Positions 15,945 to 23,721 of a stretch of 24,506 bases of DNA are shown in pieces (position 1 is the first letter of the stretch; each line of letters begins with the position of its first letter). The DNA is from Methanoregula sp. UBA471. GTDB taxonomy: Archaea; Halobacteriota; Methanomicrobia; Methanomicrobiales; Methanospirillaceae. Made by a program: the position numbers and the translations under genes. Where the stretch lies: contig DADT01000061.1 of assembly GCA_002495065.1 (NCBI GenBank), positions 1-24,506 of the forward strand, read 5' to 3'. The notes below the pieces were generated by a model that was given only the letters and a program-made list of their open reading frames with translations, was not told the origin of the DNA and did not search any database.

Positions 15945-16717
15945 CTGAGATACTCAATTACCTTCTGGTGAAGGACGCTGTTTGTGGCAACGAGGCACCG
16001 CCCGATAGTCACCTCGTTGGGAAACCGGATACTCCTGCCATCGAGATCCGAAACTGTCCCGCCGGCTTCAGTACACACAAGCATCCCGGCAGCAGCGTCG
16101 GTAACCCGCAGCGTTCCCCGAAGGTCGACAAACCCATCAATTCTCCCGCACCCGATATAGCAGAGTTCCAGCGCAGAAGCTCCCAGCAGGCGCCACCTCC
16201 GGATCTTCTGTCCGAGCTGCATCATGCGGGTGGGATCGAATTTTCTGCCATAGACACTCATCGCGGATTCATCCAGACTGGAGACCGAGGATACCCTGAC
16301 GGTTTTGCCATCACAGCGCGCGTATTTCCCTTTTACGGCCGTGAATGTTTCCCCGCTTGCCAGATTGCGGACGAATGCCTGCTGAACTACTCCATTCTCT
16401 GCGTATGCAATGGACAGGGCATAGAATGGGATTCCCGCAAGTGCATTGAACGTCCCATCTATCGGATCAAGAAAAATAGTACCGTCGTTTCCTCCTAACA
16501 TTACCTTCCCGGCCTCTTCACTCACCAGAAGAGAGCAGAGAGGGTACTCCTGCAGGAAGGAGATGACACAATCCTCGGCCACCTGATCTATCATTTTTGT
16601 CGGAGTGAGATCGGCGCCCATCTTTACCGTCACACCACCTTCGGGAGTTCCTGCAAGATCGCGGATACTCTCTTTGACCAGTTCTGCCATCTGATTACAC
16701 GCAGATAGAAATTCCAT
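15941..16717 (-). CDS. Inositol monophosphatase / fructose-1,6-bisphosphatase family protein
   Basis: A 258-residue Mg2+- and Li+-sensitive phosphatase family member. Metal ligands are visible in SEEAGKV (about residues 66-72), DPIDGTFN (about 83-90) and VTDAAAGM (about 205-212). Archaeal members of this group hydrolyse inositol-1-phosphate and fructose-1,6-bisphosphate, and some also NADP. The stop codon overlaps the NAD kinase start by four bases, which favours a shared role in NADP level control or at least cotranscription. An AGGGGAGT ribosome site lies before the ATG at 16717. The in vivo substrate (FBP, inositol phosphate or NADP) cannot be decided from the sequence. Confidence 0.88.
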   Translation of the reverse strand: MEFLSACNQMAELVKESIRDLAGTPEGGVTVKMGADLTPTKMIDQVAEDCVISFLQEYPLCSLLVSEEAGKVMLGGNDGTIFLDPIDGTFNALAGIPFYALSIAYAENGVVQQAFVRNLASGETFTAVKGKYARCDGKTVRVSSVSSLDESAMSVYGRKFDPTRMMQLGQKIRRWRLLGASALELCYIGCGRIDGFVDLRGTLRVTDAAAGMLVCTEAGGTVSDLDGRSIRFPNEVTIGRCLVATNSVLHQKVIEYLR

Positions 16718-16812
16718 GCCCGGACTCCCCTGTTTCTACGCTGTATTTATGTAATGCAATAGAGATAAATTACTACCGCGTTTACGATATGTGGTTATTT
16801 TAGGTGAATGAA
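16718..16812. promoter_or_regulatory. Divergent promoter region of the phosphatase-nadK pair and aIF5A
   Basis: A 95-bp gap serves both directions. On the minus strand a TATA-like TACATAAATAC (about 16744-16754) fits a start near 16725. On the plus strand AGATAAATTA (about 16762-16771) fits a start near 16790. AGGTGA at 16802-16807 lies five bases before the ATG of aIF5A. Confidence 0.45.
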
Positions 16813-17190
16813 ATGAAAGAGCAGACTGAAATAGGGAAAATAAAAGAGGGACGCTATATTGTTATCGAAGATGAGCCATGCAGGGTACTTGGTATTGCAA
16901 CATCAAAGCCGGGGAAACATGGTGCAGCAAAGGCGAGGATTGATGCTGTGGGACTCTTTGACGGTGTGAAACGATCCATCGTCCAGCCGGTATCGGCAAA
17001 AGCGTATGTACCGGTTGTCGAACGAAAGAGCGGCCAGGTGATCTCGATTGCCGGCAACACGGCACAGCTGATGGATATGAAAGACTTCTCAAACTTCGAA
17101 ATTTCCATACCAGAAGACAAAAAAGACCATGTCGAAGTGGGTAAGGAGATCGTGTACATCGAATCCATGGGCAAGAGAAAAATCGATTAA
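16813..17190 (+). CDS. eif5A: Translation initiation factor 5A (aIF5A)
   Basis: The 125-residue product is full length for the archaeal protein. The N-terminal SH3-like domain carries the hypusine loop SKPGKHGAAKARID; Lys35, counted from the ATG at 16813, is the residue modified by deoxyhypusine synthase. The C-terminal OB-fold domain runs from about residue 70 (GQVISIAGNTAQLMDMKDFS onward). aIF5A binds the ribosome and promotes peptide-bond formation at stalled sequences. I chose the ATG at 16813 over the in-frame GTG at 16804 because AGGTGA stands at the right distance for it. It is divergent from the phosphatase-nadK pair. Confidence 0.96.
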   Translation: MKEQTEIGKIKEGRYIVIEDEPCRVLGIATSKPGKHGAAKARIDAVGLFDGVKRSIVQPVSAKAYVPVVERKSGQVISIAGNTAQLMDMKDFSNFEISIPEDKKDHVEVGKEIVYIESMGKRKID

Positions 17191-17204
17191 CGAACGGTAC
17201 GCAT

Positions 17205-17236
17205 GGAAAAAAATCCCTTTTTCCTTCATTTTTTTA
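17205..17236 (+). terminator. Terminator of aIF5A
   Basis: An AT-rich inverted repeat, GGAAAAA (17205-17211) with TTTTTCC (17218-17224), is followed by a run of seven T within 17228-17236. It lies 14 bases after the stop codon. Confidence 0.6.
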
Positions 17237-17424
17237 CGATTCTTCTTCAATGAGCTGGTGCCCACGATGTACTGCCCGGCGTTGGGCTGTAATTGACCGG
17301 GTTCCGGGCAGAATGTTTTTTTCAATCCACTACTTTCTACCTATAAGGATCATTAGATGTGAAAATTACCAACTGGTCAGATTCATATCAGGTACTTTTC
17401 GTTCTCTTCTGATTCCGTTGAAAA

Positions 17425-17560
17425 TTATAGTATTAACGAGAGTCACCCGCCTCAGGGCCCCGTCCGGGGTACGGCGGGCAGGGAGGTTTTTTTAATTCCA
17501 TCACTTATCCGCCGCGGGGGCGTCCCTTCGGGGGCGGCGGCATTCATCCTAAATAAGCAG
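17425..17560 (+). repeat. Copy 4 of two-hairpin repeat family
   Basis: Hairpin 1 has arms CCCGCC 17446-17451 and GGCGGG 17473-17478, bulge TCAGG 17452-17456, inner stem GCCCC/GGGGT (17457-17461, 17466-17470) and an unpaired AC. Relative to copy 3, inner-stem bases changed on both sides and pairing is kept. CAGGGAGG and seven T follow. Hairpin 2 has arms CCGCCGC 17509-17515 and GCGGCGG 17534-17540, bulge GGGGGCG 17516-17522 and inner stem TCCC-TTC-GGGG. TTCATC follows as in other copies. It lies between convergent genes. Confidence 0.82.
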
Positions 17561-17639
17561 AGAGAGTCTGGCAGTTTCTGACTATATCTGAGAACTTCAA
17601 TTTCAATAGTTTGGATTGAAACTCATTTCACACGTTTTC

Positions 17640-17765
17640 CAGAAATTTAAGAAATTATTAATCACCCATTTCAGGGCTCTCGGAGACACGGATGGGCTGG
17701 AGGTTTTTGTACATTTTTCTGCCTTTGACCCGGGACATCCCTTCCGGGGCGGTGGTGTCAGGTTC
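17640..17765 (+). repeat. Copy 5 of two-hairpin repeat family (diverged)
   Basis: Hairpin 1 arms are CCCATT 17665-17670 and GATGGG 17691-17696, still paired although two G-C pairs of other copies became A-T or T-A. TCAGG (17671-17675) and AC (17688-17689) are unchanged; the inner stem is reduced to TCT/AGA. CTGGAGG and a T run follow. Hairpin 2 keeps only the inner TCCC-TTCC-GGGG and weak outer arms. It follows copy 4 in the same orientation, about 220 bases on. Confidence 0.65.
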
Positions 17766-17906
17766 CATCATGCAGAGGGAAGATATATTTAACACATATA
17801 TGCGGGCAATTCCTGATGTGACTTCCCCGGGGGTTATCAGGAGTCCATGACATTATGGATTCGGAATTAAGAAAAATGCAAAAACCCGCAATACAAAAGA
17901 ATTGGA

Positions 17907-18647
17907 TCAGTATGCACCGATGTACTTTGTCGGGATCCGGATATCAATACTGTACGAGTTTAACAACTTTGAGGTGATGATAAAATAATAGCTCTTCTGT
18001 CCTTCGTAGAATTTTTCAGTCCATGGCCGGGGGTCATTTGTCTTCCACAGGTCCCGGTTAATGCCGCCCGGGGGACTGAAGGTACGTACAATGCGGTTGG
18101 GATCTGCAGCATCGGTTACCTGGACAGTAAATTCGGGGATTACTCCGGAATAGGATCCCTGCACACCACTATGGGATCCCCCGCTGGCTGAACCCGGCTC
18201 TATCGCTGCTACAGGATCAACCGTATAGACAAGCTCCCAATAGGGAAAGGGAATCTTTATGATCTGTGTTGTGCCGCTGTATTTCCCGGAAATTTTTGCA
18301 TAGGACGTTGTACTTGTATTAACAGGATTAGGGTCGAACCGGGTCCCGTTCGGCATGGGATCGCCAAGGGTTATCCCATAGGTTATCGGATCGACAAATC
18401 CTATCGTCCTGACGTTTCTGTCCCATGTTGGGATCACAGACGGGAGGGGTGTTAACGGGGAAGCCTGGGGGACCGGAGTCTGGGTGAGTACCGGTGACTG
18501 GTTCAGGAATGGGGCAGGTTGCGGAGTCGTGGCTACGGGAAGACCTGTGTTGAGGGGTTGGCCGGTTACCATCGGTTTTACGACAAGGGCGAGGACGAGG
18601 ATAATGACCAGTGCACCTGCTGCATATATGACAGATTTCTTATCCAT
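17907..18647 (-). CDS. Secreted or membrane-anchored hypothetical protein
   Basis: The 246-residue product has a single N-terminal hydrophobic segment (about residues 7-27; IYAAGALVIILVLALVV) acting as signal anchor. A Pro/Thr-rich linker follows (about 30-75, PQPAPFLNQSPVLTQTPVPQ), as in many archaeal surface proteins. The outer domain (about 80-246) is beta-rich and aromatic (WELVYTVDPVAAIEPG, EFTVQVTDAADPNRIVRTF, YFIITSKLLNSYSIDIRIP), similar in build to extracellular domains common in Methanomicrobiales. No catalytic motif is recognised. It lies just upstream of, and divergent from, the archaellin gene, but nothing ties it to motility. The gene is probably real; its function is unknown. 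Confidence 0.75.
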   Translation of the reverse strand: MDKKSVIYAAGALVIILVLALVVKPMVTGQPLNTGLPVATTPQPAPFLNQSPVLTQTPVPQASPLTPLPSVIPTWDRNVRTIGFVDPITYGITLGDPMPNGTRFDPNPVNTSTTSYAKISGKYSGTTQIIKIPFPYWELVYTVDPVAAIEPGSASGGSHSGVQGSYSGVIPEFTVQVTDAADPNRIVRTFSPPGGINRDLWKTNDPRPWTEKFYEGQKSYYFIITSKLLNSYSIDIRIPTKYIGAY

Positions 18648-18852
18648 GGCAGAAGCGGTAAAAATATGTTAGGTTTCCTGACATAAAAACGCATGTGAGT
18701 GGCGAGCAGAAAATTATTTGAAATTTTTCGACGGGTACCTGAAAAGTACACGGTTGTGGGGAAATTTTGGTCGGTTTTTTTTCCATAATTTGGGAATTTT
18801 TCGCTGAAAAAACCGCAAAATTCAGATCAAAAGGAGCACTGTAAGAAGAATG

Positions 18853-18861
18853 TTTTTATAC
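18853..18861 (+). promoter_or_regulatory. Probable TATA box of the archaellin gene
   Basis: TTTTTATAC preceded by purine-rich AAGAAGAATG. A transcript start near 18883-18887 and a leader of about 45 bases with AAGGTT before the ATG at 18932 would follow. A second TATA-like ATTTAAAG at 18871-18878 is possible. Confidence 0.45.
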
Positions 18862-18931
18862 TACAAAATCATTTAAAGAAATAGGGACGTTGGATATACC
18901 AGTGTCCTCTCAGTGTACGAAGGTTAACCAT

Positions 18932-19486
18932 ATGAAATCCATGAAACGCAATGATGAAGGGTTCACCGGCCTTGAGGCAGCGATTGTTCTGATTGCATTC
19001 GTTGTCGTAGCGGCGGTGTTCTCATATGTCGTACTCGGCGCCGGGTTCTTCACAACCCAGAAAGCCCAGGAGACCGTGTATAAGGGTGTTGAACAGTCGA
19101 CAGCAAATATCCAGATGATAGGAAACGTCTACGGACTTTCCACAGATAATGCGACCATCACCAATATCACATTCGTTGTTGGTCTCGCCCCCGGTGCATC
19201 GGCTGTTGATTTAACCAAGATGAAGATTGTCTTCTCCACTCCGACTACCGCTCCGGTAATCCTCACTCAGGGTGCTACCTCTTCCACAAGTGTATTTACC
19301 ACAAAAATAGGTACTACCGCGGTCTCTTCGATGAATCCCAACGATCAGGTTGAGGTTGCATTTGGAGTTGCCGGAGTATCGGCGAATACCAAAATAACGA
19401 TGGAGTTAAGACCGTCCGTTGGTGCAGCATTACCCTTCTCAAAGACTGCTCCTGCAACGATCACTCTAACCAATGTGCTCTACTAA
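18932..19486 (+). CDS. arlB: Archaellin (archaeal flagellin)
   Basis: The 184-residue preprotein starts from the ATG at 18932. A short basic leader ends in DEGFTG and is followed by LEAAIVLIAFVVVAAVFSYV, the class III signal sequence cut after the Gly by the prepilin/archaellin peptidase; the hydrophobic helix forms the filament core. The rest is a Thr/Ser-rich beta domain (LAPGASAVDLTKMKIVFSTP, NPNDQVEVAFGV), ending PFSKTAPATITLTNVLY, and carries two Asn-X-Thr sequons. It is the structural subunit of the archaellum. An in-frame TTG upstream (18890) is rejected because it would put 14 non-signal residues before the leader. An oligo-T tract follows the stop. Confidence 0.95.
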   Translation: MKSMKRNDEGFTGLEAAIVLIAFVVVAAVFSYVVLGAGFFTTQKAQETVYKGVEQSTANIQMIGNVYGLSTDNATITNITFVVGLAPGASAVDLTKMKIVFSTPTTAPVILTQGATSSTSVFTTKIGTTAVSSMNPNDQVEVAFGVAGVSANTKITMELRPSVGAALPFSKTAPATITLTNVLY

Positions 19487-19487
19487 A

Positions 19488-19501
19488 CTTCCCTTTTTTT
19501 T
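19488..19501 (+). terminator. Oligo-T terminator after archaellin
   Basis: CTTCCC followed by eight T at 19494-19501. The same kind of tract follows the decayed second archaellin at 20094-20102. Confidence 0.55.
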
Positions 19502-19560
19502 GAATAATCCGTGTGATTTCCAATTCATGGAAATTCAAGGACAGATTTCATAAAAACAGT

Positions 19561-20085
19561 TTGACCGGGATTAGTAACTCCTGCTCGCTTTTGTTGTTGT
19601 TGCTGCCGTTTTTGCATACGTAATTCTGGCACAGGGTTTTTCACTACCCGGAAAGCCAAGGAAACGGCCTATAAAAGTGTGGAACAGTCTACAATAAACC
19701 TCCAGCTGATAGGAAACGTTTACGGGCTTGCATCCCTGCCGGTAACGGGAATTGATGAGATCAAATTCTCCATCGGACTTGCCCGGGGTCACCAACGGTC
19801 GACCTGACAAAGATGAGAATTGTATTTTCCACACCGGAAACAAGCCCAATAATCCTCGAACCAGGTAATTCAGCAACACCTTCGACATTTACTGCAAAGG
19901 AAGCCGGAGCAGGTTCCAGTCTCTCGTCAATGACCACGGACCAGCAGATCGAAATTGATTTTATGGTTGAGCCGGTTCCTGTCAATACCCGGGTAACTAT
20001 TGAGATCAGACCCGGCACGGGCACTGCATTACCCTTTTCAAAGACAACACCTGCAACAATTACTAATACAAGTGTACTTTTCTGA
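19561..20085 (+). pseudogene. Decayed second archaellin gene
   Basis: Three frames joined together reproduce an archaellin. One frame gives LLAFVVVAAVFAYVILA (the core helix), then a one-base loss near 19636 moves to a frame giving KAKETAYKSVEQSTINLQLI-GNVYGL. A second shift near 19790-19800 moves to the frame VDLTKMRIVFSTPETSPII, which runs to PFSKTTPATITNTSVLF and a TGA at 20083. Each block aligns with the intact archaellin upstream. At the 5' end the leader and start codon are missing: TTGACCGGGATTAG aligns with the FTGLE cleavage site but runs into stops, with several codons deleted. It is therefore a tandem duplicate inactivated by at least two frameshifts plus loss of the start. The last 91 codons (from ATG 19813) are an open remnant. 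Confidence 0.88.
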
Positions 20086-20102
20086 TACAGCCCTTTTTTT
20101 TT

Positions 20103-20577
20103 AGCTCTGTTAAAACGGACGTGAACCGGGGGTTCGCACCCGAACCATGAAAATTATTACACCTTGTAATTTTATGGGGGATCCCCGCCTCAGGGCCTCT
20201 CCGAGTCACGGCGGGGGAGTGCGGTGTTTACAAATATGCTTATAGATACTGATCCGCCGCGGGGGGCGTCCCTTTTTGGTGCGGCGGCGTTCATCGCAAA
20301 TAATTATGAGGATTGAATATTCCATTTTCTCACATCTGTTTAATTTAATTTCATGGGAAAATCCTCACACAATTTTTCTCAGCTCTTTTTTTGGGCTACA
20401 GCACGTAATGCCTCCGCCCCCGCCGATGTGGCATCCCCTCTTGAGCGATAATTCCAGAGAAGGTAATACACCATCGCAATAGCAGGGGAGGTTCGAGGGA
20501 ACAGTCACGGTCCCCTCCGATAACAGGTGATTCGCAATTGTTGAAATATTAGGTTTTCTACAAAGCCCTTTTTTGGT
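20103..20577 (+). repeat. Copy 6 of two-hairpin repeat family (long form)
   Basis: This copy carries the core (hairpin 1 arms CCCCGCC 20183-20189 and GGCGGGG 20210-20216; hairpin 2 arms CCGCCGC 20254-20260 and GCGGCGG 20281-20287) plus about 280 further bases that match copy 1 in reverse orientation. The inner stem of hairpin 1 has one mismatch (GCCTC/GAGTC). The left end reads AGCTCTGTTAAAAC and the right end, on the other strand, GGGCTTTGTAGAAAACC, an imperfect inverted pair similar in style to IS5/IS903-type ends. No transposase frame is present. It separates the archaellin genes from the AbiTii-like gene. Confidence 0.78.
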
Positions 20578-20753
20578 ATGTTTAAGAGGGTTCCAGGTAT
20601 ACGGTTGCTCTTTTGTTTTTGACCAGGGAAGCCAGATCCTGCTGCGTTCAGGATACGAGGTTTTTGATCTCGTCCGGCTGTGGATACCTGAAAGAAACCA
20701 AGGAACCCGGTGTTACCGATCACGGATACATGGCGATTTTAATATCCTTGATT

Positions 20754-21770
20754 TCATTCCAGACCGGGAGAGGGTTTTGGCAGCGGGCCGTACTCCTCAG
20801 AAGGGAGGGTCTTGAGATAGATCGTATCCACTTTCCGGATTTTTGCAATTTCAGCGATTACCAGGTACATGTGGATGATTGCAAGCTCCACATCATCTTT
20901 TGAAATATTTTCCCGTAATCCCTTTGTTTTTTCATGTTTGTGCTCGGATTTTGCAAATATATATGCCATCTCCGATTCGATCATCAGCACGGCAGGATCA
21001 TTCTTTGAATTCTGTTCAATATAGCAAAAAATACGGTTAAGGTACTGGTCTTTTTCTATACTCCGTTCTTTACCACGCTTATCCAGGTACATTTTTTCCC
21101 GTGGCGGGACGATGGTATCGGCAACAATCATCAGGATTTTCTGCACGGCACCGATGGCCTGCGAAAAGGATTCGGGATCATAATATTTCATCCTCTCGTT
21201 TATTTCGAGAAGCTGCTCTCCTGCCCGTGGACAGTTCTCGCGGATGAATTTGTCTGCGGCAAACCGTGTATCTTCAAAGATATCTTCTGCAAAATCCCCA
21301 ACCGAAAGCGAGATATTGACTTCCGTTATGTAGTTATGGATGGTAGTCTTGAGGCGTTCGAAATCATTGACCAGTTCATGATGCTTGTTCAGGATCTGCA
21401 TCTTCTGGCTCTCATTTGCCCCGATTTTTGAAACCGATTCGATTTTTGTGGAATTGATATATGATTCGAGGTGGGGAAGCCCGATGGAATGGGGGCGGTT
21501 TGTTTTTTCATCCCGTATTACCGGCCTGTCACCGGTATAATATTTCCTGCAGGACCCCAGTTCATCCGGATCGAATACAACCGGATACCCCATGATCTCA
21601 TAATCCAGCCATTTCTGTGCGTCAGAATCATGCAGCATGCGGGCCAGTCGTTTCGCTTTCATTAAAATCTGGGATATAGGCAACTGGTTGATCTCCAGGT
21701 CCCCGAGAATGACATTAGACAAATCTTTTGCCATCCTCAGGTTGGAATTCTGATAATCATCCATAACCAT
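20754..21770 (-). CDS. AbiTii-domain-like protein, possible phage-defence factor
   Basis: The 338-residue product is soluble, with no signal or membrane span. The segment ISQILMKAKRLARMLHDSDA followed by QKWLDYEIMGYPV (about residues 32-65) fits the AbiTii pattern (a helix with A..LA..L.d, then W...E..GY), a domain found in predicted abortive-infection proteins. The following ~270 residues are mostly helical and charged, with no nuclease or nucleotidyltransferase motif I can name. The function is thus a guess from one domain. A TATA-like TTTATACG (about 21806-21813 on the minus strand) lies before the start; ATG codons at 21770 and 21764 are both possible. The gene is opposite in direction to the archaellum genes on either side and next to the long repeat copy, which suggests insertion. 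Confidence 0.65.
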   Translation of the reverse strand: MVMDDYQNSNLRMAKDLSNVILGDLEINQLPISQILMKAKRLARMLHDSDAQKWLDYEIMGYPVVFDPDELGSCRKYYTGDRPVIRDEKTNRPHSIGLPHLESYINSTKIESVSKIGANESQKMQILNKHHELVNDFERLKTTIHNYITEVNISLSVGDFAEDIFEDTRFAADKFIRENCPRAGEQLLEINERMKYYDPESFSQAIGAVQKILMIVADTIVPPREKMYLDKRGKERSIEKDQYLNRIFCYIEQNSKNDPAVLMIESEMAYIFAKSEHKHEKTKGLRENISKDDVELAIIHMYLVIAEIAKIRKVDTIYLKTLPSEEYGPLPKPSPGLE

Positions 21771-22283
21771 TTTCGGTGTTTCTCCACTTTTAGAATTCTT
21801 TACTTCGTATAAACAGATTTCTTTTATCAGGCACTATAATATTATGGTTACGCCATCCTTAAAGCATCCTTATAACAGGGGATTTTATCCGGGCTGGAAA
21901 AACAAGGTATTGCATCATCTCCACACGGGACATAAAGACTGGCAGATATTGGCTGACAGGACACGCCATTCCCTTTGTTTCATCCGGTTTTTTCCGTCAG
22001 GTATTCTTTGGACATTACACCCTTATTTACGCCAGGAAAATGAAAGGACTGCAGATGTAAAATTCTTCACTACATCCATTTCAGATATCCGTTTTGGCTG
22101 CAATGCCGTTTATGGCCGGCACGGTCTTAGAGTATATTGGCGGGATATAAAAAGAGCCGTGTACTCGCAGGAACCGTATTCAAGGTGAATTTTTTTCGCT
22201 TTTCCACTATAACCATCAATTATTGCAATTTACTCAACAAAATCTTTAATAGTCATAAATGTAATATAAAAAGCAGATATACC
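21771..22283. other. Intergenic region upstream of the archaellum operon
   Basis: Contains a 114-codon plus-strand frame (21844-22188) whose His/Arg/Trp-rich product looks non-coding. ACTATAATATT at 21833-21843 resembles a TATA element but directly abuts that ATG. Near the 3' end TTTAATAG (about 22244-22251) is a candidate TATA box for arlCE, with a transcript start near 22275 and a very short leader. No repeat copy or RNA gene is seen. Confidence 0.4.
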
Positions 22284-23198
22284 ATGGCGGTAAACCAGTC
22301 TCAGGTCGATCACATTATAACTGCCGCATCGGAAGACGATCCGGAGGTGAAGCTCCAGAACCTGGAGCGGGAAGTTGACCTCATCAAGACTTCCATCAAA
22401 CGTCTCCTGATAGACATCCGGGAACGGATGAATGAACTGGAAAACCCGTTTACCCTTGTAACTACCGGGACCGCCGGTATCCCACTGGCACCATCAGCGA
22501 CTGCAAACGAGGCAGAAACAGCAAAAAAGTCAGCCCTTGAGGCACGGGAAGCAGCTCTTGACACCCGTGAAGCCCGGCTGAATGCAACACAGGTAAAAAT
22601 GGAGACCGGGAACAAAGAAATCCAGCCGGCAGTTCCTCTGGTCTCACCAGTGCATGAAAGCATAAAAATGCCGGATGAACCTATCCCCCCCTCCCTGCGA
22701 TCCCCGCCGGATTTTTCTCATAAACCTGCATATGTACCCCGCTCCCTTCCGGAATCAGCCGATGGGAAAAAGCGGCTGCAGAAAGTCTACAAACTGTTCA
22801 AATGGACACGCCAGGCGGTAAAAAAGGTCGGTCACGACCGGCTTGAGATTATCCTTGATTCCTACCGTGCGATGGGATTTATCACCAAAGAGTCATGTGA
22901 CGAGATCCGTGAGATTTCCCGCCTGATGCCTGCAAGCCTTGGAGAAGAGCATGAGGTAGGCCCGGACGAATTTGTAGCCGAACTCTACGCACTGAACAGG
23001 ATCCTTGAGCCGGAGGATACTTCGATGGACAGGGACATGATCGAGGTGCTGATGGAACAGCGCCAGGATATACCCCCGGTCAGAGATATACGTGGTGAAA
23101 GCGCCCTTGATCTCCCCAGGATCTCCCTGGGCGGGAAAAAATCCTCAGTGCAGAAAGAAAAAGATGAAGAATGGATGCACCTGCCCGACAGGATTTAA
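22284..23198 (+). CDS. arlCE: Archaellum accessory protein ArlCE/ArlD-E type (FlaD/E family)
   Basis: The 304-residue product starts from the ATG at 22284 (MAVNQSQVDH); the open frame extends upstream but that part is not protein-like. An N-terminal coiled-coil segment (EVKLQNLEREVDLIKTSIKR) resembles FlaC. A long Ala/Glu/Arg coiled coil (about 95-130; AREAALDTREARLNAT) and a Pro-rich linker follow. The C-terminal FlaD/E domain starts near residue 165 (KKRLQKVYKLFKWTRQAVKK, then RLEIILDSYRAMGFIT). Such proteins form the cytosolic ring under the archaellum motor and, in euryarchaea, link it to chemotaxis through CheF. It is the first gene of the arl operon in this window; arlG starts four bases after its stop. 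Confidence 0.8.
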   Translation: MAVNQSQVDHIITAASEDDPEVKLQNLEREVDLIKTSIKRLLIDIRERMNELENPFTLVTTGTAGIPLAPSATANEAETAKKSALEAREAALDTREARLNATQVKMETGNKEIQPAVPLVSPVHESIKMPDEPIPPSLRSPPDFSHKPAYVPRSLPESADGKKRLQKVYKLFKWTRQAVKKVGHDRLEIILDSYRAMGFITKESCDEIREISRLMPASLGEEHEVGPDEFVAELYALNRILEPEDTSMDRDMIEVLMEQRQDIPPVRDIRGESALDLPRISLGGKKSSVQKEKDEEWMHLPDRI

Positions 23199-23202
23199 AT
23201 AG

Positions 23203-23715
23203 ATGTCTTCTGAGACGATTACCACAGCATTGTTCCTGATTACCGCAGTAGTCGCAGCGGCAGTGCTTATAAATGCAGTCTATCCCGTCGTCCAGACAAT
23301 GGCCGGGACCTTTTCTTCCTCGACGCACGAATCTGATGTAAGGATCCGCACGGATTTTAAGATTATTGCCACCTTTGCTTCCCAGGCGTCGGGGACTTCC
23401 CGGGTCTGGATGAAAAATACAGGAACTGAAAGGATATCAGCATCAGAAATCAGCAAGGCCGATGTCTTTTGCGGGGCAGTCGGCAATTTTGATCATCTTG
23501 CCTATGATGCCGGTGCGGCAGAAGACCTGGCAGATGGCGAATGGACTGACGATTTCGGGTCAGGATACGATCTGAATGCGAATGGTTACTGGGATCCGGG
23601 TGAAACCCTGAAGGTAACGGCAAAAACGACAATTCCCCCTCAGGGCAACGGTGTCTATTTCCAGTTCGCTCTTTCCAATGGTATCTGGCGATCAAACGAA
23701 TTCACGGCGAGCTGA
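23203..23715 (+). CDS. arlG: Archaellum stator-type protein ArlG (FlaG)
   Basis: The 170-residue product has an N-terminal hydrophobic helix without a cleavable leader (TALFLITAVVAAAVLINAVY, about residues 8-27), then an outer beta domain beginning VRIRTDFKIIATFA, which matches the start of the FlaG soluble domain. ArlG and ArlF assemble outside the membrane around the motor and anchor it to the S-layer. An acidic insert (DDFGSGYDLNANGYWDPGE) could bind calcium. The ATG lies four bases after the arlCE stop and arlF follows six bases on. ArlF and ArlG are related to archaellins, and the F/G assignment of these two neighbours could be reversed. Confidence 0.72.
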   Translation: MSSETITTALFLITAVVAAAVLINAVYPVVQTMAGTFSSSTHESDVRIRTDFKIIATFASQASGTSRVWMKNTGTERISASEISKADVFCGAVGNFDHLAYDAGAAEDLADGEWTDDFGSGYDLNANGYWDPGETLKVTAKTTIPPQGNGVYFQFALSNGIWRSNEFTAS

Positions 23716-23721
23716 TATACG

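Noticed and set aside
17250..17495. 81-codon plus-strand frame after aIF5A
   Set aside because: It runs into the core of repeat copy 4, and the Arg-rich tail is hairpin DNA translated.
20088..20577. Direct repeats of AGCCC plus T run at both sides of repeat copy 6 as target-site duplication
   Set aside because: The left one is also the natural oligo-T terminator of the archaellin remnant and the right one overlaps the element end; chance similarity is likely.
21844..22188. 114-codon plus-strand frame before arlCE
   Set aside because: His/Arg/Trp-heavy composition, no ribosome site, and a TATA-like element touching the ATG; more likely intergenic.
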